NCBI GenBank assembly: GCA_026873275.1
Contig: JANTUC010000003.1
Span: forward strand, 1,178,001 to 1,242,000
Source: Pseudopithomyces maydicus
Lineage: Eukaryota > Ascomycota > Dothideomycetes > Pleosporales > Didymosphaeriaceae
Direction of reading: 5' to 3'
DNA: 64,000 nt
Shown here: in pieces, positions 22,784 to 34,654 of the stretch
Numbering within the stretch: the stretch's first letter is position 1
Layout of the letters: the number at the start of each line of letters is the position of its first letter
Translations under genes and position numbers: made by a program
Notes under the pieces: generated by a model
Databases searched by the model: none
Seen by the model: only the letters and a program-made list of their open reading frames with translations
Told to the model about the DNA's origin: nothing

Positions 22784-24974
22784 ATGGCACGCTTTACCGC
22801 GACAGCGGCAGCACTGCTGCTCTTGCCACCAGCGCTGGGTATGGACATGTCGCTCACGAATACAAGAGATGGACACGGACTGATTGGCTATGGCATCACA
22901 ATGTACAAGCCCAACTGCGCCTTCTCGTGCCGGGCAGCAATTTCCTCGGCGACGCTGGAGTGCTCGACTATGATGGAGATGGAGGGCATGGAGATGGATA
23001 TGGAGGACATGATGTACGAGAGTTCGCCCGATTGCTACGCTACCGACGACGCGTTCCTACAGACCATGGCTTACTGCATCTCCACCAAGTGCGAGGGGGT
23101 GCCCAAGTGGGAGCTGGAGAAGTACTGGCAGACTAACATACCGGGCACCAAACTGGTGCAGCCTTCCCCAAGTGGACATATCAACAGGCTCTTGAGAAAG
23201 TCACGACCCCTCCCAGCGAGATGATGGCTTCGGGCGGAGAGTTGAACCAAACCATGATGGTGAATGAGGATGACTGGTTGGCGAATTGGAACGCGCAGGA
23301 CGCCTTTGAGGAAGCAGAAGGCAAACACGAGAAGTACAGGTGAGTGGAAACTTTTTGAATATTGATTGCAAAGAGCCCTTTCTCTCATCATGGTACTTCT
23401 ATCACAGCCTCGTGGGACGCATACTAATGGTGAAATTTAGTATCGTCATCTTGACCACCTGTTTCGCTTTGCCCGTTGCCCTCTCCTTACTCCGTTTCGT
23501 CCCCTTCCCAAACATGCTTGCCACTCGATTCAATGCCTGGGTTATCGACCCACCTCTTTGGGGAAGCAGGCAGAAGCAGCCACTGGCCGGTGGGCTGGGT
23601 CTCATGCCAACACGAGGTCAAGCTTTGTTCATCGCATATATCCTCGTCATCAACACGGTCCTTTGTGCAGTGGGATTCCGTTCAGCACAGCCAAATGCAT
23701 GGAACCCCGGCATGAAGCGCGAAGAGATCATGACGCTGTTCGCAAACCGCGTAGGCGTCGTCAGCTTTGCCAACATGCCCCTCCTCATTTTGTACTCTAG
23801 CCGAAACAACATGTTACTCTGGGTCACCGACTGGAGCCATTCGACATTCCTCTTGCTCCACCGCTGGGTCGCGGGCATCGCCACCATCCAAGCCATCCTC
23901 CACTCGATTCTTTACCTCCGCCTTAAGTTGGAAGCCCACGCTCACGCCGAGGAAAGCAAGCTCCCTTACTGGATCTGGGGTATCGTCGCCACCTTGGCCA
24001 TGTCCCTCCTCGTACCCTCCTCCATCCTCTACATTCGCCACAAAGCCTACGAACTGTTTCTCGCCTGGCATGTCGTGCTCTCCATCCTGACCGTGGTCGG
24101 CTGCTACTATCACATCATCCTTCGCTTCGCTCACCAATGGGGCTACGAAAGCTGGATCTATGCCGCAATAGCGGTTTGGGGCTTTGACCGCCTGGTGCGC
24201 ATACTGCGTATGGCACGACATGGCCTCTGCCACGCAGTCGTCACACAAATTGACGATGACTACGTTCGTGTCGACGTCCCTGGCGTTGCGGCCACGGGTC
24301 ACGCATACTTGTACTTCCCCACGCTGACTTGGCGTGTGTGGGAGAACCACCCCTTCTCGGTGGCGTCAACGGCAACACTCGCGTCTGTACCTGCACGGTC
24401 GGCGAAATCGCTGCAGGACGAAGAGTCAGGGTCCTTGAGTAAAGAAGAGATCCAGGTCGTGGCAAAAGCAGCGTCGAGCAGCGGGTCGACTCATGGGCCT
24501 GCGAAATTGGGTCTGACTTTCCTACTGCGCCGGCAGGGAGGGTTGACGCAGAAGCTCGTGTCTCGCGCCAGGCTCCCGGTATACGTCGAGTCGTCGTACG
24601 GCACCCATGTCGACACTTCGCATACACCGCACCTCGTGTGCCTTGTGGGTGGCATAGGCATCACTGCCGTGCTGCCATACTTGCGGTCACATCCTGGGTC
24701 GTCGAAGCTGTACTGGGGCGTGCGGTCAGCGGGTATTGTGCATGCAGTCGACGATGAGCTGCTGAAACACGTGGACAAGGAGGTCTTTGTGGGGAGCAGA
24801 ATGAATATTAGAGAGGTGTTGAAGGATGAGATTGCGTATGCTGGGGAGGGTGGTGTCACTGTATTGGTTTCTGGGCCGGGTGGCATGGCTGACGAAACCC
24901 GAATGGTGGTGTCCGAGATTGGCAGGAAAGGCAAGGTGAAGGTGAGGCTGGTGGATGAAGCATTTAGTTGGTGA
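22784..24974 (+). CDS. Ferric-chelate reductase of the FRE/NADPH oxidase superfamily (one apparent frameshift)
   Basis: Plasma-membrane flavocytochrome that reduces extracellular Fe(III) or Cu(II) with NADPH. Exon 1 is 22784-23339 and exon 2 is 23408-24974 (68-nt intron). A one-base loss at the C4 run 23166-23169 separates LVQPSP from KWTYQQALEKV. With it restored the phase is correct and the protein has 707 residues. It begins with a signal peptide (MARFTATAAALLLLPPALG), then a Cys-containing extracellular domain with an unusual Met/Glu/Asp cluster (MMEMEGMEMDMEDMM). The heme-binding membrane core shows two H-x13-H pairs (LLHRW..AILHS and AWHVV..CYYHI). FAD binding is HPFSVAST, NADPH binding is GGIGIT, and the C-terminal motif is VSGPGGMADE. 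It ends with an aromatic tail (FSW), as is typical of the family. Confidence 0.92.
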
Positions 24975-25934
24975 GGAGCAAGATTTTGAGCTGACTATCG
25001 TTTGTTGTTGCGCATGATACCATTTTTCAAGATATGATGTACTTTCCAAGTGGACATTCACCGAGCATGTGATCGCTTCCTCGCCCGCTTTGACAGCATA
25101 GGTTTCCCCGAAGCAAGATGTCGTCAGGCGCGGAGGCTCGGCACGTGCAAAAATTTGAAGAGCGAGGTCACGTTTGTCGCGAATAGTGCAGGGGCGCTGT
25201 GTCAGCATCCCGTAGGAGGGTTCGGAAGCGCATCGAGGCCCGGCGGGTGAAATGATTTATGGGTAGTCAAGCGGAGGTAGCAGAGGACTAGTCCGCACGG
25301 TCGGCGCTACGGGGTTCGCTGCCTTGGAACATGACATGCGGACATGTGTGCTGTGCCGGCGTTGCGCAGTGAGTCGAGCGCAAGAGCTACGGCTGGAGGC
25401 GATGAATGGAGATGTCACATGTTCAGCAATGCACCTGGGCACCTGGGCACCCGGGCAGGTGCATATGTATGTCCGCACAGACCGGGGTGGTGAAGCAGCG
25501 AGACGCGCTAAGTGACTCAGACGGGGTGGTGGCGGGGAAAAACTGGTGCACGCCATCGTCGCCGCCCAAGGCCAAACGACTACCGTACCTAGATACATAC
25601 TTGCAGGCTTGCAGGCTTGCATGCTTGCCATGCGTGTTTCGGATCGTCTTCTGCGCTCTCTGGCTGCGGCTGCACGCGCGTCTAATTTTTTTATTTTATT
25701 CTTTGTTGGGCCAACTTCGCTTTGTTGGGGGTGCCGTGTTGGAGGCAGAGGAAGGCTGGTGGTATATGGGCTGCGTGTGGCTGCGGGCGATGGACGGCGG
25801 GCGGCGGGTGCCGGGGTTGCTTGTTGGACGCGATAGGGACCGGTCAGGCAATGCGGGCGGCGGGCAGGCATTCCAAGGTTCCAGCAGCGGCGACGGGCAA
25901 ACACGCTGCGCTGTCTGACCGGCGCCCGGCCGCT

Positions 25935-25990
25935 TACTGGCGGCGACGGCAGCGGCGACGACGGCGACGGCGAGAGCGACGGCGACGGCG
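25935..25990. repeat. GGCGAC-type hexanucleotide-rich tract
   Basis: Repeated GGCGAC/GACGGC units with interruptions. The tract would encode Arg or Asp/Gly runs but sits in no recognised gene. Confidence 0.7.
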
Positions 25991-26207
25991 CAGAGGGGAG
26001 GAGATGTGTCTTCGGCGTTGGGCGCGCGCGACCTCGGCACACAAGTGAGGCGAAACGGACACGGTAGGCGGTAGCGTAGCGTATGTATGTACGGTAGGTA
26101 GGCGAGGCAAGGTAAAGGCAGCCCGAGCGCGCGGCGTCATGGCCAGCGGCGGGCGGCGGACGGCTCTAGCAGCACCAGCGTCATGGCGACGATTTTTTTT
26201 TTCGCAC

Positions 26208-26240
26208 GCACACACACACACACTTACACACACTCCCTCT
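26208..26240. repeat. CA microsatellite
   Basis: Ten or more near-contiguous CA dinucleotides with one interruption, preceded by a run of nine T. Confidence 0.85.
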
Positions 26241-26534
26241 GCCACTCACTCTCCCTCTCCCGCTGTCTGTCGCGCGCATCCACGCACGCACTCGCAGCGC
26301 AGGGCCAGCGAGTCGCGTCGCGCTCACCCACTCACCCACCCACACACATACATCAAGGCGGCCAGACACACACAGCCGTGGTCGCAGGTGCATGCGGGTG
26401 GGTGCTGCGCATTGATGGCCAGCAGCCCCTTTTCCTTCGCGGCGGACATGGGTGGCCGCGAAGCTTCTAAAGCGGCGGCGCGCTAGTCCCTCCGTGGCCG
26501 CGCCGTGGCCCAAGCGCCAGGCAGCAGTCGCAGG

Positions 26535-26542
26535 TATAAAAG
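26535..26542 (+). promoter_or_regulatory. Consensus TATA box upstream of the TBP gene
   Basis: TATAAAAG, 600 bp upstream of the TBP start codon, followed about 60 bp later by a sustained CT-rich tract typical of fungal transcription starts. It would imply a leader of 500 nt or more. This is inferred from position and consensus. Confidence 0.5.
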
Positions 26543-27142
26543 AAGCCGCTGCCCCCAGCTTTAAAAACCCTTTCCGGCCTGCTCACTCCGCCGCCTCACC
26601 GCCCGCCCACCCCCAAATCCCCTCCCCCACGTCGTTGCAACCTGAACTCCATCAACGGTTCGATTGCGCGTACACTAATAATTTGCCTGCGAAGTGTCTC
26701 TCCGATCTTTCGCGCGCTTCCGCTCTCTCCTACAGGCTTCGGAGCAGCTTCTGCACCCGCGCTAGGCCTCATCCGTCCGTCCGCCGTGCAAGAGCCAGCA
26801 CGCGCAGCCTCCTCCATAGACCACACCAAGCGCAAGCTGGTATCGCACTCGGTGTTCTCATCCCTCTCGAAGTAGATAGCTGTCCTCCAGGACACGACCG
26901 ACACAAGGCTTCGCACACTCGGCACCGGGACTCATTGGGTTGAAGATCTCCTGCCACCGGTACGGACCTCCCCCGCTTCCCCAAGCCCTGCGTCAAAGGC
27001 AAAGACCGTCCTCGCTCTCGCGCGATTCGATCCCGCCGACCGACCGTGCCTGTCGTCGCGTCTGTACATAGTTCTGACCCGTGCAGTCAAAAGCCTGCGT
27101 CATCTCGAGTCAATCGCTCGGACGAATCAATAATATCTCATC

Positions 27143-27995
27143 ATGGACTCTCTTGTCGCACACCCGTCGAATGCTCAACAGGCCAAGGCGGTAAGCATGC
27201 GTGATGTTTCTGCGTTCTCTACACAGGTTTCTAACGTCTAACCAGTTCACCGCGCCGGGAAGCTTGTCCTACCCCAACAGCGCTGCTGAGCTGACCCCGC
27301 CGTCCTCTGAGAAGAATGTCATGGGTGACACAAAGGTGAACGGTGTCGCGACCCCCGCCGACACCCCCGACACCACCAACAACGCCTCTGGTATCGTGCC
27401 TACGCTGCAGAACATTGTCGCTACCGTGAACTTGTCTGCCCGCTTGGACCTCAAGACTATCGCCTTGCATGCAAGAAACGCCGAGTATAACCCGAAGCGT
27501 TTCGCTGCCGTCATCATGCGTATCCGTGAGCCCAAGACAACGGCGCTGGTCTTTGCCAGCGGCAAGATGGTTGTGACGGGTGCCAAGTCGGAAGACGACA
27601 GCAAGCTTGCGAGCCGCAAGTACGCGCGTATCATCCAGAAGCTTGGCTTCAACGCCAAGTTCAGCGACTTTAAGATCCAGAACATTGTGGGTTCTTGTGA
27701 CATCAAGTTCCCCATCCGTCTTGAGGGTCTCGCCTCTCACCACCACACTTTCTCTTCCTACGAGCCTGAGCTCTTCCCTGGTCTCATCTACCGTATGATG
27801 AAGCCGAAGATTGTGCTCCTCATCTTCGTCTCCGGCAAGATCGTGCTCACAGGAGTAAGTAGTGTTCTGCTTCTTGCACATGCGTGCAACGTGGATCTGT
27901 GCTAACATACCTTTTTTTAGGCGAAAGTTCGTGAGGAGATCTACCAGGCGTTCGAGCTCATCTATCCTGTGCTTGCGGACTTCCGCAAGTCGTAG
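27143..27995 (+). CDS. SPT15: TATA-binding protein
   Basis: TBP nucleates transcription by RNA polymerases I, II and III. Three exons: 27143-27190, 27246-27854 and 27921-27995 (introns 55 and 66 nt), giving an intact 243-residue protein. A short variable N-terminal region rich in Ser, Thr, Pro and Ala is followed by the two direct repeats of the saddle. The first includes VATVNLSARLDLKTIALHAR and RIREPKTTALVFASGKMV. The second includes GSCDIKFPIRLEGLA and YEPELFPGLIYRMM, then LLIFVSGKIVLTG; the last exon starts with AKVREEIYQAFELIYPVL. The linker reads LASHHHTFSSYEP, where LASRHHNFSSYEP is usual. The last exon ends LADFRKS. Identity is not in doubt. Confidence 0.98.
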
Positions 27996-30320
27996 GTCAG
28001 GACACAGGCCTTGCTTTTTTCAATCTGTTTTTATTTTACTGCGGCATTGCATGGTGTTGGGGATATTTCTTCGGTCGGGCGGTGCTCGTTTACTCGGTTT
28101 TCCAAAACAATTCCCCTTCCCTTCAGACACACATTAGACTTGTCCGGTCCGAGTAATCTGCCAATAACGGAAGTCGTTGGTGGCGGATGTGGTTTTTTTT
28201 TTCGTTTTTTTCTCTCTTCTCAACATGGGTACGATATGGCGATGATGCTGGCGGTGCTGATGAAACACGAGACTGACACTGGTGGGAAATGGCGTAGATG
28301 TTTGCTTGTTTTGGTTGCCTGCAATCGCGGACTGCAGATGATGAATTTTTTCCGCGCAGGAGGGGCTTGTCGGGCGGCCGGTGAAGATGCCCAAGCTCCC
28401 AGGTGGACGGAAGTGCGAGACGTTTTTGTTGTGGGCATATAGCTTCCTTTGGCTAAGCACTACCAGCTTAGCCGGATACGTATACGTTGATAGTATAGGA
28501 ATGCTACCACGATAGATTCAATGCGTTCTTTCCCTGTCGAGGGTGTGGTCTGCGTGTGTCGTGATGGGGATTCGGTTTGGTCCCAGGCCCAAGGTTGCGT
28601 ACGAATGACATACCTTCCTGCTGTGCGTCGCTGCGCTGCGGGTGAGCAATCAGACGGTATATGAATCCTGTCGCTTCGCCGTTGAGGCTCTCTTCTTTAT
28701 TAAACGCCATGTCTCTGCGCCTGTAGGGCCGTGCCTGCTTAGTTCAGTGTCGGGGACCGAGGCTCCAGTATACTGTGCACCGGTCGTGGCGCCCGTCGGT
28801 GTTGGATGATGAGCGCCTGCCTGCTAGCGCATCCTATCTCTAGGGTAACAGTGCGTAGCGAGCGAGTCGTATGGTAGATTTTTGCGTCGGGGCAGGAGGG
28901 AGTGGAGGAGGGGGTGGATAGGTGGTACACCGTGGGCGGATGGCGGTCGTACATTTTTATGACCCGAGGACGTACTTACGTACGTGTGCGGTGGCGTGGG
29001 AGAGTGGAGGGTACACATCAGGGAGACGACGGAAAGAACGAAGCGGGAGAAATGAAAAGAGAAGGAGCGAGCCGTGTTCTGTGGAGTGTGTTGGGGAGCT
29101 GTGCGCGTGTGTGCGTGTGTGCGTGTGTGTGCGCGGCTGGAGGACAAACACTCGCGAAAGGATGACGCCGTACAAGTGAGTAAATAAATAGGCGAGTACA
29201 GATCTGTCGGGTCCGCCTCGTGTGTGCGTGCGCTGCGCTGCGCTGCGTTGCGTGCGTACGTATGTATGCGGATCCTCCCGCCTCGAGCCGTTCGTCTCGT
29301 GCGCCTTTCACCGCTTGATACTACTTTCCTGGAGGCGCTGGGAGTAGCATGGAAGCCCGGCGGCGATGCTCTTTCGGTGGTCTGACGGTACGCCGTGCTT
29401 CGTAGGAGTGGAGGTGAGTAAGGCGGGTCGAGTTGTGGTGGGCGTGGGCAAGGCAAGGCAAGCCGTCACACCACTTCGGTGCATTCGGGTCAGGTTATTA
29501 TTACCTGTGAACGCACACATGGCACTACGCACACACCCTACAAACCATATGCCTCGCAAGCGTGTCATGTGATATCAGACCTTCCAAGGTTGGGTGGAAC
29601 CGGCAATTTGCAATATATATCTCGGAAGATTAAGGTTAAGATTAAGATTGAGGTCGGTTTCGGAACCGGAGGCGAGGAGATCGAGAGCATTTAATACGGA
29701 AAACGGGCGCTAGATTGGGCGGCCAATGCAACTTATCTGTACGGTGCGGGAAAAACCAAAGTATGTAGGGAGGCACCGTGTGTGTGTGGGTATGTGATAT
29801 TGTATTATAAAATACACAGGTATGTATATAGAGCTAATTATGAGTACAATGATGGCTGTTTGAGAAGACAGCAAGGTAGGAGGGGTATCAAGAAGCGCTG
29901 CGCCGTGGCACGGCGATATTAAAGTGTATAGTGTACAGTTTGTTTATCGCATATGAAGCGTAGCATGCGGCAAGGAGCACAGTTCCGTTTGTCACAATGG
30001 GTTACCGTGTTGGAAGTGGAGCCCCGCTATGGTGCGCATGGGCATGTACGGGGTTGCTCAAGCGATGCGGAGGCGAGACGGGCGTGGCGTCGAAACTTTG
30101 TGAGATTGATTGTAGGCCGGGGAGTACATCCATGGTCCCCGGTGGGTAATTAATCCACACGTTGAACCGGTGGGCGCACATTCGGTGCATGTATTGAGCT
30201 GGACACTGGTCCAGGACCGGTGGGCAAGTCGTTTTGTCCATATAAAGCAAGGCCACGTGTATGGGGCGATGTAAAGCCATAGCTTTGCAGAAACAGTGTG
30301 TTGCAGTAGTATTGAAGGCT
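27996..30320. other. Convergent intergenic region TBP/DLT1 with GT-rich low-complexity DNA
   Basis: 2.3 kb. 29095-29135 is a GTGTGTGCGTGTGTGC tract, and 29225-29270 has CTGCG and ACGTATGT repeats. A - strand frame from 28710 (MAFNKEESLNGEATGF, followed by a GTATGT) might be a small exon, but I found no convincing continuation. No RNA gene is recognised. Confidence 0.4.
29095..29137. repeat. GT/GTGC microsatellite
   Basis: Alternating GT with periodic GC insertions (GTGTGTGCGTGTGTGCGTG). Confidence 0.8.
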
Positions 30321-31618
30321 TCAACCATCTTCGTAATGATACTCGTATGGCAAATCGCTTGTGCTAGGATTGGGATGAAGTCGTACGATTACGGAGCCTC
30401 CAGATCGTAGTGAAGAGGTCGAAGAGTTAGGTAAGATCGTGGACGGGCTTCTCTGGGTCGGCCTTATGCGCACCGAGCCCTCGTCTGAAATTCCAGACTT
30501 GATAGACGGCGTCCTTTGGTTAAAATACCCTCTATCGCTCGAGGTCCTCGCCATTGATGGTGCCGTGCGCACTGTCTGTGGGGAACCTGGGCTTGGATTC
30601 TCACCAAACGAGAAATTAGAGTGACGATGCACCATGGGAGTGGTGTACGGCAAGCCGGTACGCGAAGAGGTATGAGAGGAAACGGTGGGAGCAAGACTGT
30701 GCGTTTCAGAGTCCAAAGAGGCGGCGCGCGCCTCGTCAATGATTACAGGGTCGAGCTCTACCATGCCGTTGAGGATCTCTGCAAAGACAGCCATGATATC
30801 CCTGAACTCTTTCTCGGTGAGACACTTGGTGGAGAAACGTGCGTATTCGTAGAGCGAGAGGAATTTTGGGCCCAGTGCAGGTGGATTCAGCAAGCCGAAG
30901 GAAGAAAGTCTTGCCAGATAATCTCGCAAGCCCATGGTCCGTGGTCGTTGTAGCAATGCGACAATCTGCGCATCCGGCAGCACGGGCGTGTCATGGACTC
31001 GAAGCGCGCGGTCCTCCAGAGCCGGGTCAGGCGGTGCAAGTGAGACGGCTTTGGCTTCTATCAGGTTCGGCAGCTCGTTCACCACGTTGGTGTATTGCAA
31101 ATTCGGCAGATCTGGGCTCGCAGGCGATGCCCATCCTGGGTGCGACACCACCCCCACGGCGGCGCATCTGGGTTAACGGGTATGACAGTAGCGGGAAAGG
31201 CATGCCTTCTCTTGTGCGCTTTGGCTGTGTCCGTCTTTTCCTCATCGCCAACCTCACCCCGCGCATCCCTAGGCATACTGTCCCACGCGATTACGGCGCT
31301 CCTTCGTAGCTTCTTGACGATCATCCTGCGCACCATCTTGCCAACCTCGCCATCCTCCACGGGAACATAGGGCTTGGGGATCGCCTGTAAGACAGTCCTG
31401 TTCGTGTACAGCCGCGTGCTGTAGACAAGCAGAACAATCAGGATTGTGAGCACATAGACGCCGCCAATGACAAATATCTTTTGGAGCTCGCCCGAGGTGA
31501 TGGACTGGTAGATGGTATCGGCAGGGGTGACGGCGAGGAGAACCAGGAGAATGCCGAAGATGACGGTATACGTGGTCGAGTACCAGATGCGGAAGAAAGG
31601 AATGCTAGGGACACGCAT
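30321..31618 (-). CDS. DLT1: Defect-at-low-temperature protein Dlt1 (one apparent frameshift)
   Basis: Fungal membrane protein whose yeast member is needed for growth at low temperature; the biochemical role is unknown. Two N-terminal membrane segments are visible (YTVIFGILLVLLAVTPA, and IFVIGGVYVLTILIVLLVYS), followed by the characteristic LYTNRTVLQAIPKPYVPVEDGEVGKMV. The frame is broken at the C5 run 31151-31155: one more base joins NPDAPPWG to VVSHPGWASPASPDLPNLQY. The full protein is then about 432 residues and intronless. Conserved downstream segments include MGLRDYLARLSSFGLL and FLSLYEYARFSTKCLTEKEF. The tail is Ser-rich and probably cytosolic. It is divergent from the recycling-factor gene. 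Confidence 0.88.
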
Positions 31619-32216
31619 TATGGATGTCGGCGCTAGGATGCGTATTGGCGATTACATGGCTGAGGATGCGACACTGTTCCGACACAGGAGACGGTTATTG
31701 GAGTGTTGTTTGGGTCCTGGGACCACCCGTGCCAAGGCAGCCCACATAGCGGATGGGGGGCTTACCCCTGCTCGGCTGCGTCACTGCATTGCTAGTAAGT
31801 ACGGTTTTCTCACACTTCAAGATACACCAGTGGACAGCTTGTCCATCATGAGAGGACTATTGGGCATTCCAGACCGAAATCCAGGTTCCTCCAGGGCTGG
31901 TGCACAACACGTGTTCTTTGCAATGAAATGATAACATATGTCAGCATGGACTTAGGTATAGTCAGTCAGGAAGTAGAAGAGTCTCTGCAAACGTCCAATG
32001 CCTGGAAAGAACAGGCTATCAATCGAACCAAGTACCCGTTACTTGATCTTAACTCCCGCCTTTAAGGGAGATGGATCTTGGGTTGGACAATAGACGATCA
32101 TGGGCCATGGCAAAGTACATGCATCGGACCACCGAGCGCGGTCCGTGCTCAATCTGCAACCTTCCAGGGTTGGGAAAACGTCACGCCCATGGTTCGACTC
32201 CTCCAACACACCAACC
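31619..32216. promoter_or_regulatory. Divergent promoter region DLT1 / mitochondrial RRF
   Basis: 598 bp between opposed start codons. No gene and no strong motif are visible. Confidence 0.4.
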
Positions 32217-33181
32217 ATGCCGCACGCCTTAATCCCCCGCGCAGCCGCGCGTCTGAGCTCTCCATCTTCCCTCCTCGCCTCCACCCGTGCAATTGTGACC
32301 CCATATCGCCAATCGTAAGCTCCAAGCGCCAAGCGCCCACCACACAACAACGGCACTCACACCTCGCCAGCCTCTCTCTCCCGTCTTCCTCGCAATGCGC
32401 GTACCTCCCCGCCCGCGGTTTCTCCAGCACTCCTACCGTCCAGAAGAAAGCCGGCAAGGCCAACAAGGCCAACGCCCGCTCCGACTCGTCTCCTCCCGTG
32501 TCCAAAGCAGGACACTCGACCGCTACAGACGGCGCCTACGACCTGTCCGTTCTCGAATCAGAAATCCTCAAGGCAATTGAGCAGCTCACCCACAAGTTGT
32601 CCCAGCTGCGCAGCGGGGGACGTCTGAATCCCGAGGTGGTGGAGGGGCTGAAGGTGCAACTGGGCACTGCGGGAAAGGACGGAGATGGCAAGGAAACAGT
32701 GCGGCTGGGGGACATTGCCCAGGTGGTTCCGAGAGGGCGGATGCTGAATGTCATCTGTGGAGAGGCCGAGGTATGGGGCGGTTTCCTTGCTAATGTGGGA
32801 AGCGGACTGCACTGACGAGAACAAATACAGCACATCAAGCATGTTTCGACCGCCATCGCCGCCTCGCCGCATTCCCTCACCCCGCTTGCACCTGAGCAGT
32901 CTAGCCCTCTGACGATACAAGTCCCGCTGCCACCTCCGACCGGCGAATCGCGCCGTGCGGCCATCGACAAGGCGTCACAGGCTGCCGAGCAAGCAGACAA
33001 ATGGATACAGAAGGCGCGCCAGAACCACAACCAGAAACTGAGAAAGTCGCAGCTCGACAAGACCGTGCTGCCCGACGACCTGCAAAAGGCAGGGAAGCGC
33101 ATGGAGGAGGTGGTTAAGAAGGGACACGCCGAGGTGAAGCGCATTGTGGACGGTGCGAAGAAGGTCCTCGACGCACAGTAA
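32217..33181 (+). CDS. RRF1: Mitochondrial ribosome recycling factor
   Basis: Splits mitochondrial ribosomes after termination. Exons are 32217-32314, 32371-32770 and 32831-33181 (introns 56 and 60 nt), giving 282 residues with correct phases. I chose the ATG at 32217 because it gives an Arg/Ser-rich presequence (MPHALIPRAAARLSSPSS) that continues across the first intron into YLPARGFSSTPTVQKKAGK. The RRF fold follows: LESEILKAIEQLTHKLSQLRSG (the conserved L..LR.GR region), VRLGDIAQVVPRGRML, STAIAASPHSLTPLA, then the long helices RRAAIDKASQAAEQADKW and KLRKSQLDKTVLPDD. Bacterial RRFs are about 185 residues; the extra length is the presequence and a basic linker. Confidence 0.88.
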
Positions 33182-33352
33182 AACTAAGACCTATATAACA
33201 AAGAGCTTGGGCGCTGATGAGCACACAACGACAAGCAGAGTAGAACATTGATGAGCTGTTGTACAAGTATTGTATTTTGGGTATCTATCGAAAAGGAAAC
33301 ATTGCGACGTTTGTATCGTATCCCATAACCGCCAGCGGTGAATGGTCACGGT

Positions 33353-34654
33353 TCACTGCGGCCTGCCTCCCTTGGTCGTGAAGACTGGGGATCCAGCCCC
33401 AATGGCCGAGGCACTGATGGTGTGCTCGTGCCTGGGCCCATATGCCACAGCTGCGGGCGTCATCAGCAAGCCATGCCCGCTGCGCCAGCTGTCTTGACTA
33501 GGCTCTCGTATCTCAGACGTCACTGTAGTCTCTTTCTGCACATGGATCTTTGGCAGAGTCTCCTTTCGGTCGTGCGAGCTAAACGGATTGAAAGACCTTG
33601 ACCATCTTGGTCGTGAGTGCGACTGCTCGACGGAAGGCCCCGGTATTGATTCAACGACCGGTGCGCAGTCAACAAGTGATAGGTCACCACGCATGGAAGA
33701 GGAAAACGAGCGCTTCCTTGTCTCCTGCGGCCTGCCGTGTACAGTCCCACCCCCGGCCGAGCTCAGCTTCCTCGCAAGAATTCCGTCCAGCACTGATTTG
33801 AAGTCGTCTAAGAAAATAGTGTCGCTCGCACACTTGAACACAAGCGCAAACCTCCAATACGGATTGATCCCACTCGCCGTCGTCACATGCGCCGCGTTGA
33901 CCGCAACATCGGTCAACAGGAACGCAATGCTGATAAACATGCACGCAAGCATAACCCCAAAGCGCACGTTGATCCGGACGAGCGCGAGAACACTGAATCC
34001 GTAAGTTTTCTTGATGGCGCTCACGAGCTTCCACGTCGTAAATATCCACCATGGATCGCGCAAGAGGGCCTCAAACGGCCGCATGCGCACGTTAACGTCA
34101 GACCCGAGTCCGTTGAAGTAGCTAAAGTTGGACCAGGCCTCGGCGATCCAGAAGGGTTGGACAAGGATGAGGGTGGCAATGAAGATGCGGGAGCCGAGGC
34201 GGGGGAGGAACGGCCGTATCTTTAACCACGATACAACGTTGTGGAGTTGGTAGGAGACGAAGAGGAGAGTAGCCGTAGAGGAGAGGTACCATCCATAGGC
34301 GGGGTCGGCTATGAATATGAAGGTGCCGTGCCAAAGAGCCAGGACGAGCTATGACAGTCAGAGTGCATTCAAATGAAGCTTTATATCAAGCCATGTTCCG
34401 TGTTTGTCGGTTGCGGTGAGCAAGTGAACGTACCTCGAGTAGAATGAGTTTGTGTAGGAGAATGCCAGACCGGTAGTTGCAAAATACGATAAGAATGAGG
34501 ATAATCAGAGAGCCGACGTTGTATCCTTGCGCCCATGCTTCCAAAAAACCCCCTCCGTAGTCATAGATTCTCTTGTCGGTGGATTGACCTGCGTCGAAGG
34601 CATTGGCACCCTCTTCTTAATTTGTTGAAAGTCTGCATTAAGCACCGGCGCCAT
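33353..34654 (-). CDS. Polytopic fungal membrane protein, unknown function (one apparent frameshift)
   Basis: Exon 1 is 34654-34434 and exon 2 is 34348-33353 (85-nt intron, GTACGT..ATAG). A one-base loss in the adjoining A6/C5 runs 34543-34553 separates RESMTTEG from GFLEAWAQGYNVGSL. With it restored the phases agree and the protein has 405 residues. About six or seven hydrophobic segments are visible: SLIILILIVFC, LVLALWHGTFIFIA, YLSSTATLLFVSYQ, IFIATLILVQPFWI, VRFGVMLACMFISIAFLL and others. A Ser/Arg-rich cytosolic tail of about 150 residues carries possible phosphorylation sites (RKRSFSSSM). I do not recognise the family by name. The membrane topology suggests a receptor-like or sensor protein, but that is inference only. 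Confidence 0.75.

Larger units (their letters stand above)
24975..27142. promoter_or_regulatory. Upstream region of the TBP gene with low-complexity DNA and a TATA box
   Basis: 2.2 kb without a gene. It includes an 8-bp tandem unit (CACCTGGG, near 25432-25455), a GGCGAC-rich tract at 25935-25990, a CA-rich tract at 26208-26240 and a CACTCACCCA-rich stretch up to 26350. From 26540 to 27140 it is strongly CT-rich, consistent with a long 5' leader for TBP. Confidence 0.55.

Noticed and set aside
25257..26048. Overlapping Pro/Ser/Arg-rich open frames on both strands
   Set aside because: They arise from GGCGAC repeats and GC-rich low-complexity DNA, with no domain and no splice structure.
28504..28710. 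Possible small - strand exon starting MAFNKEESLNG with a GTATGT donor
   Set aside because: No acceptor with a convincing continuing protein was found. It lies in the convergent TBP/DLT1 gap and its codon pattern is not persuasive.
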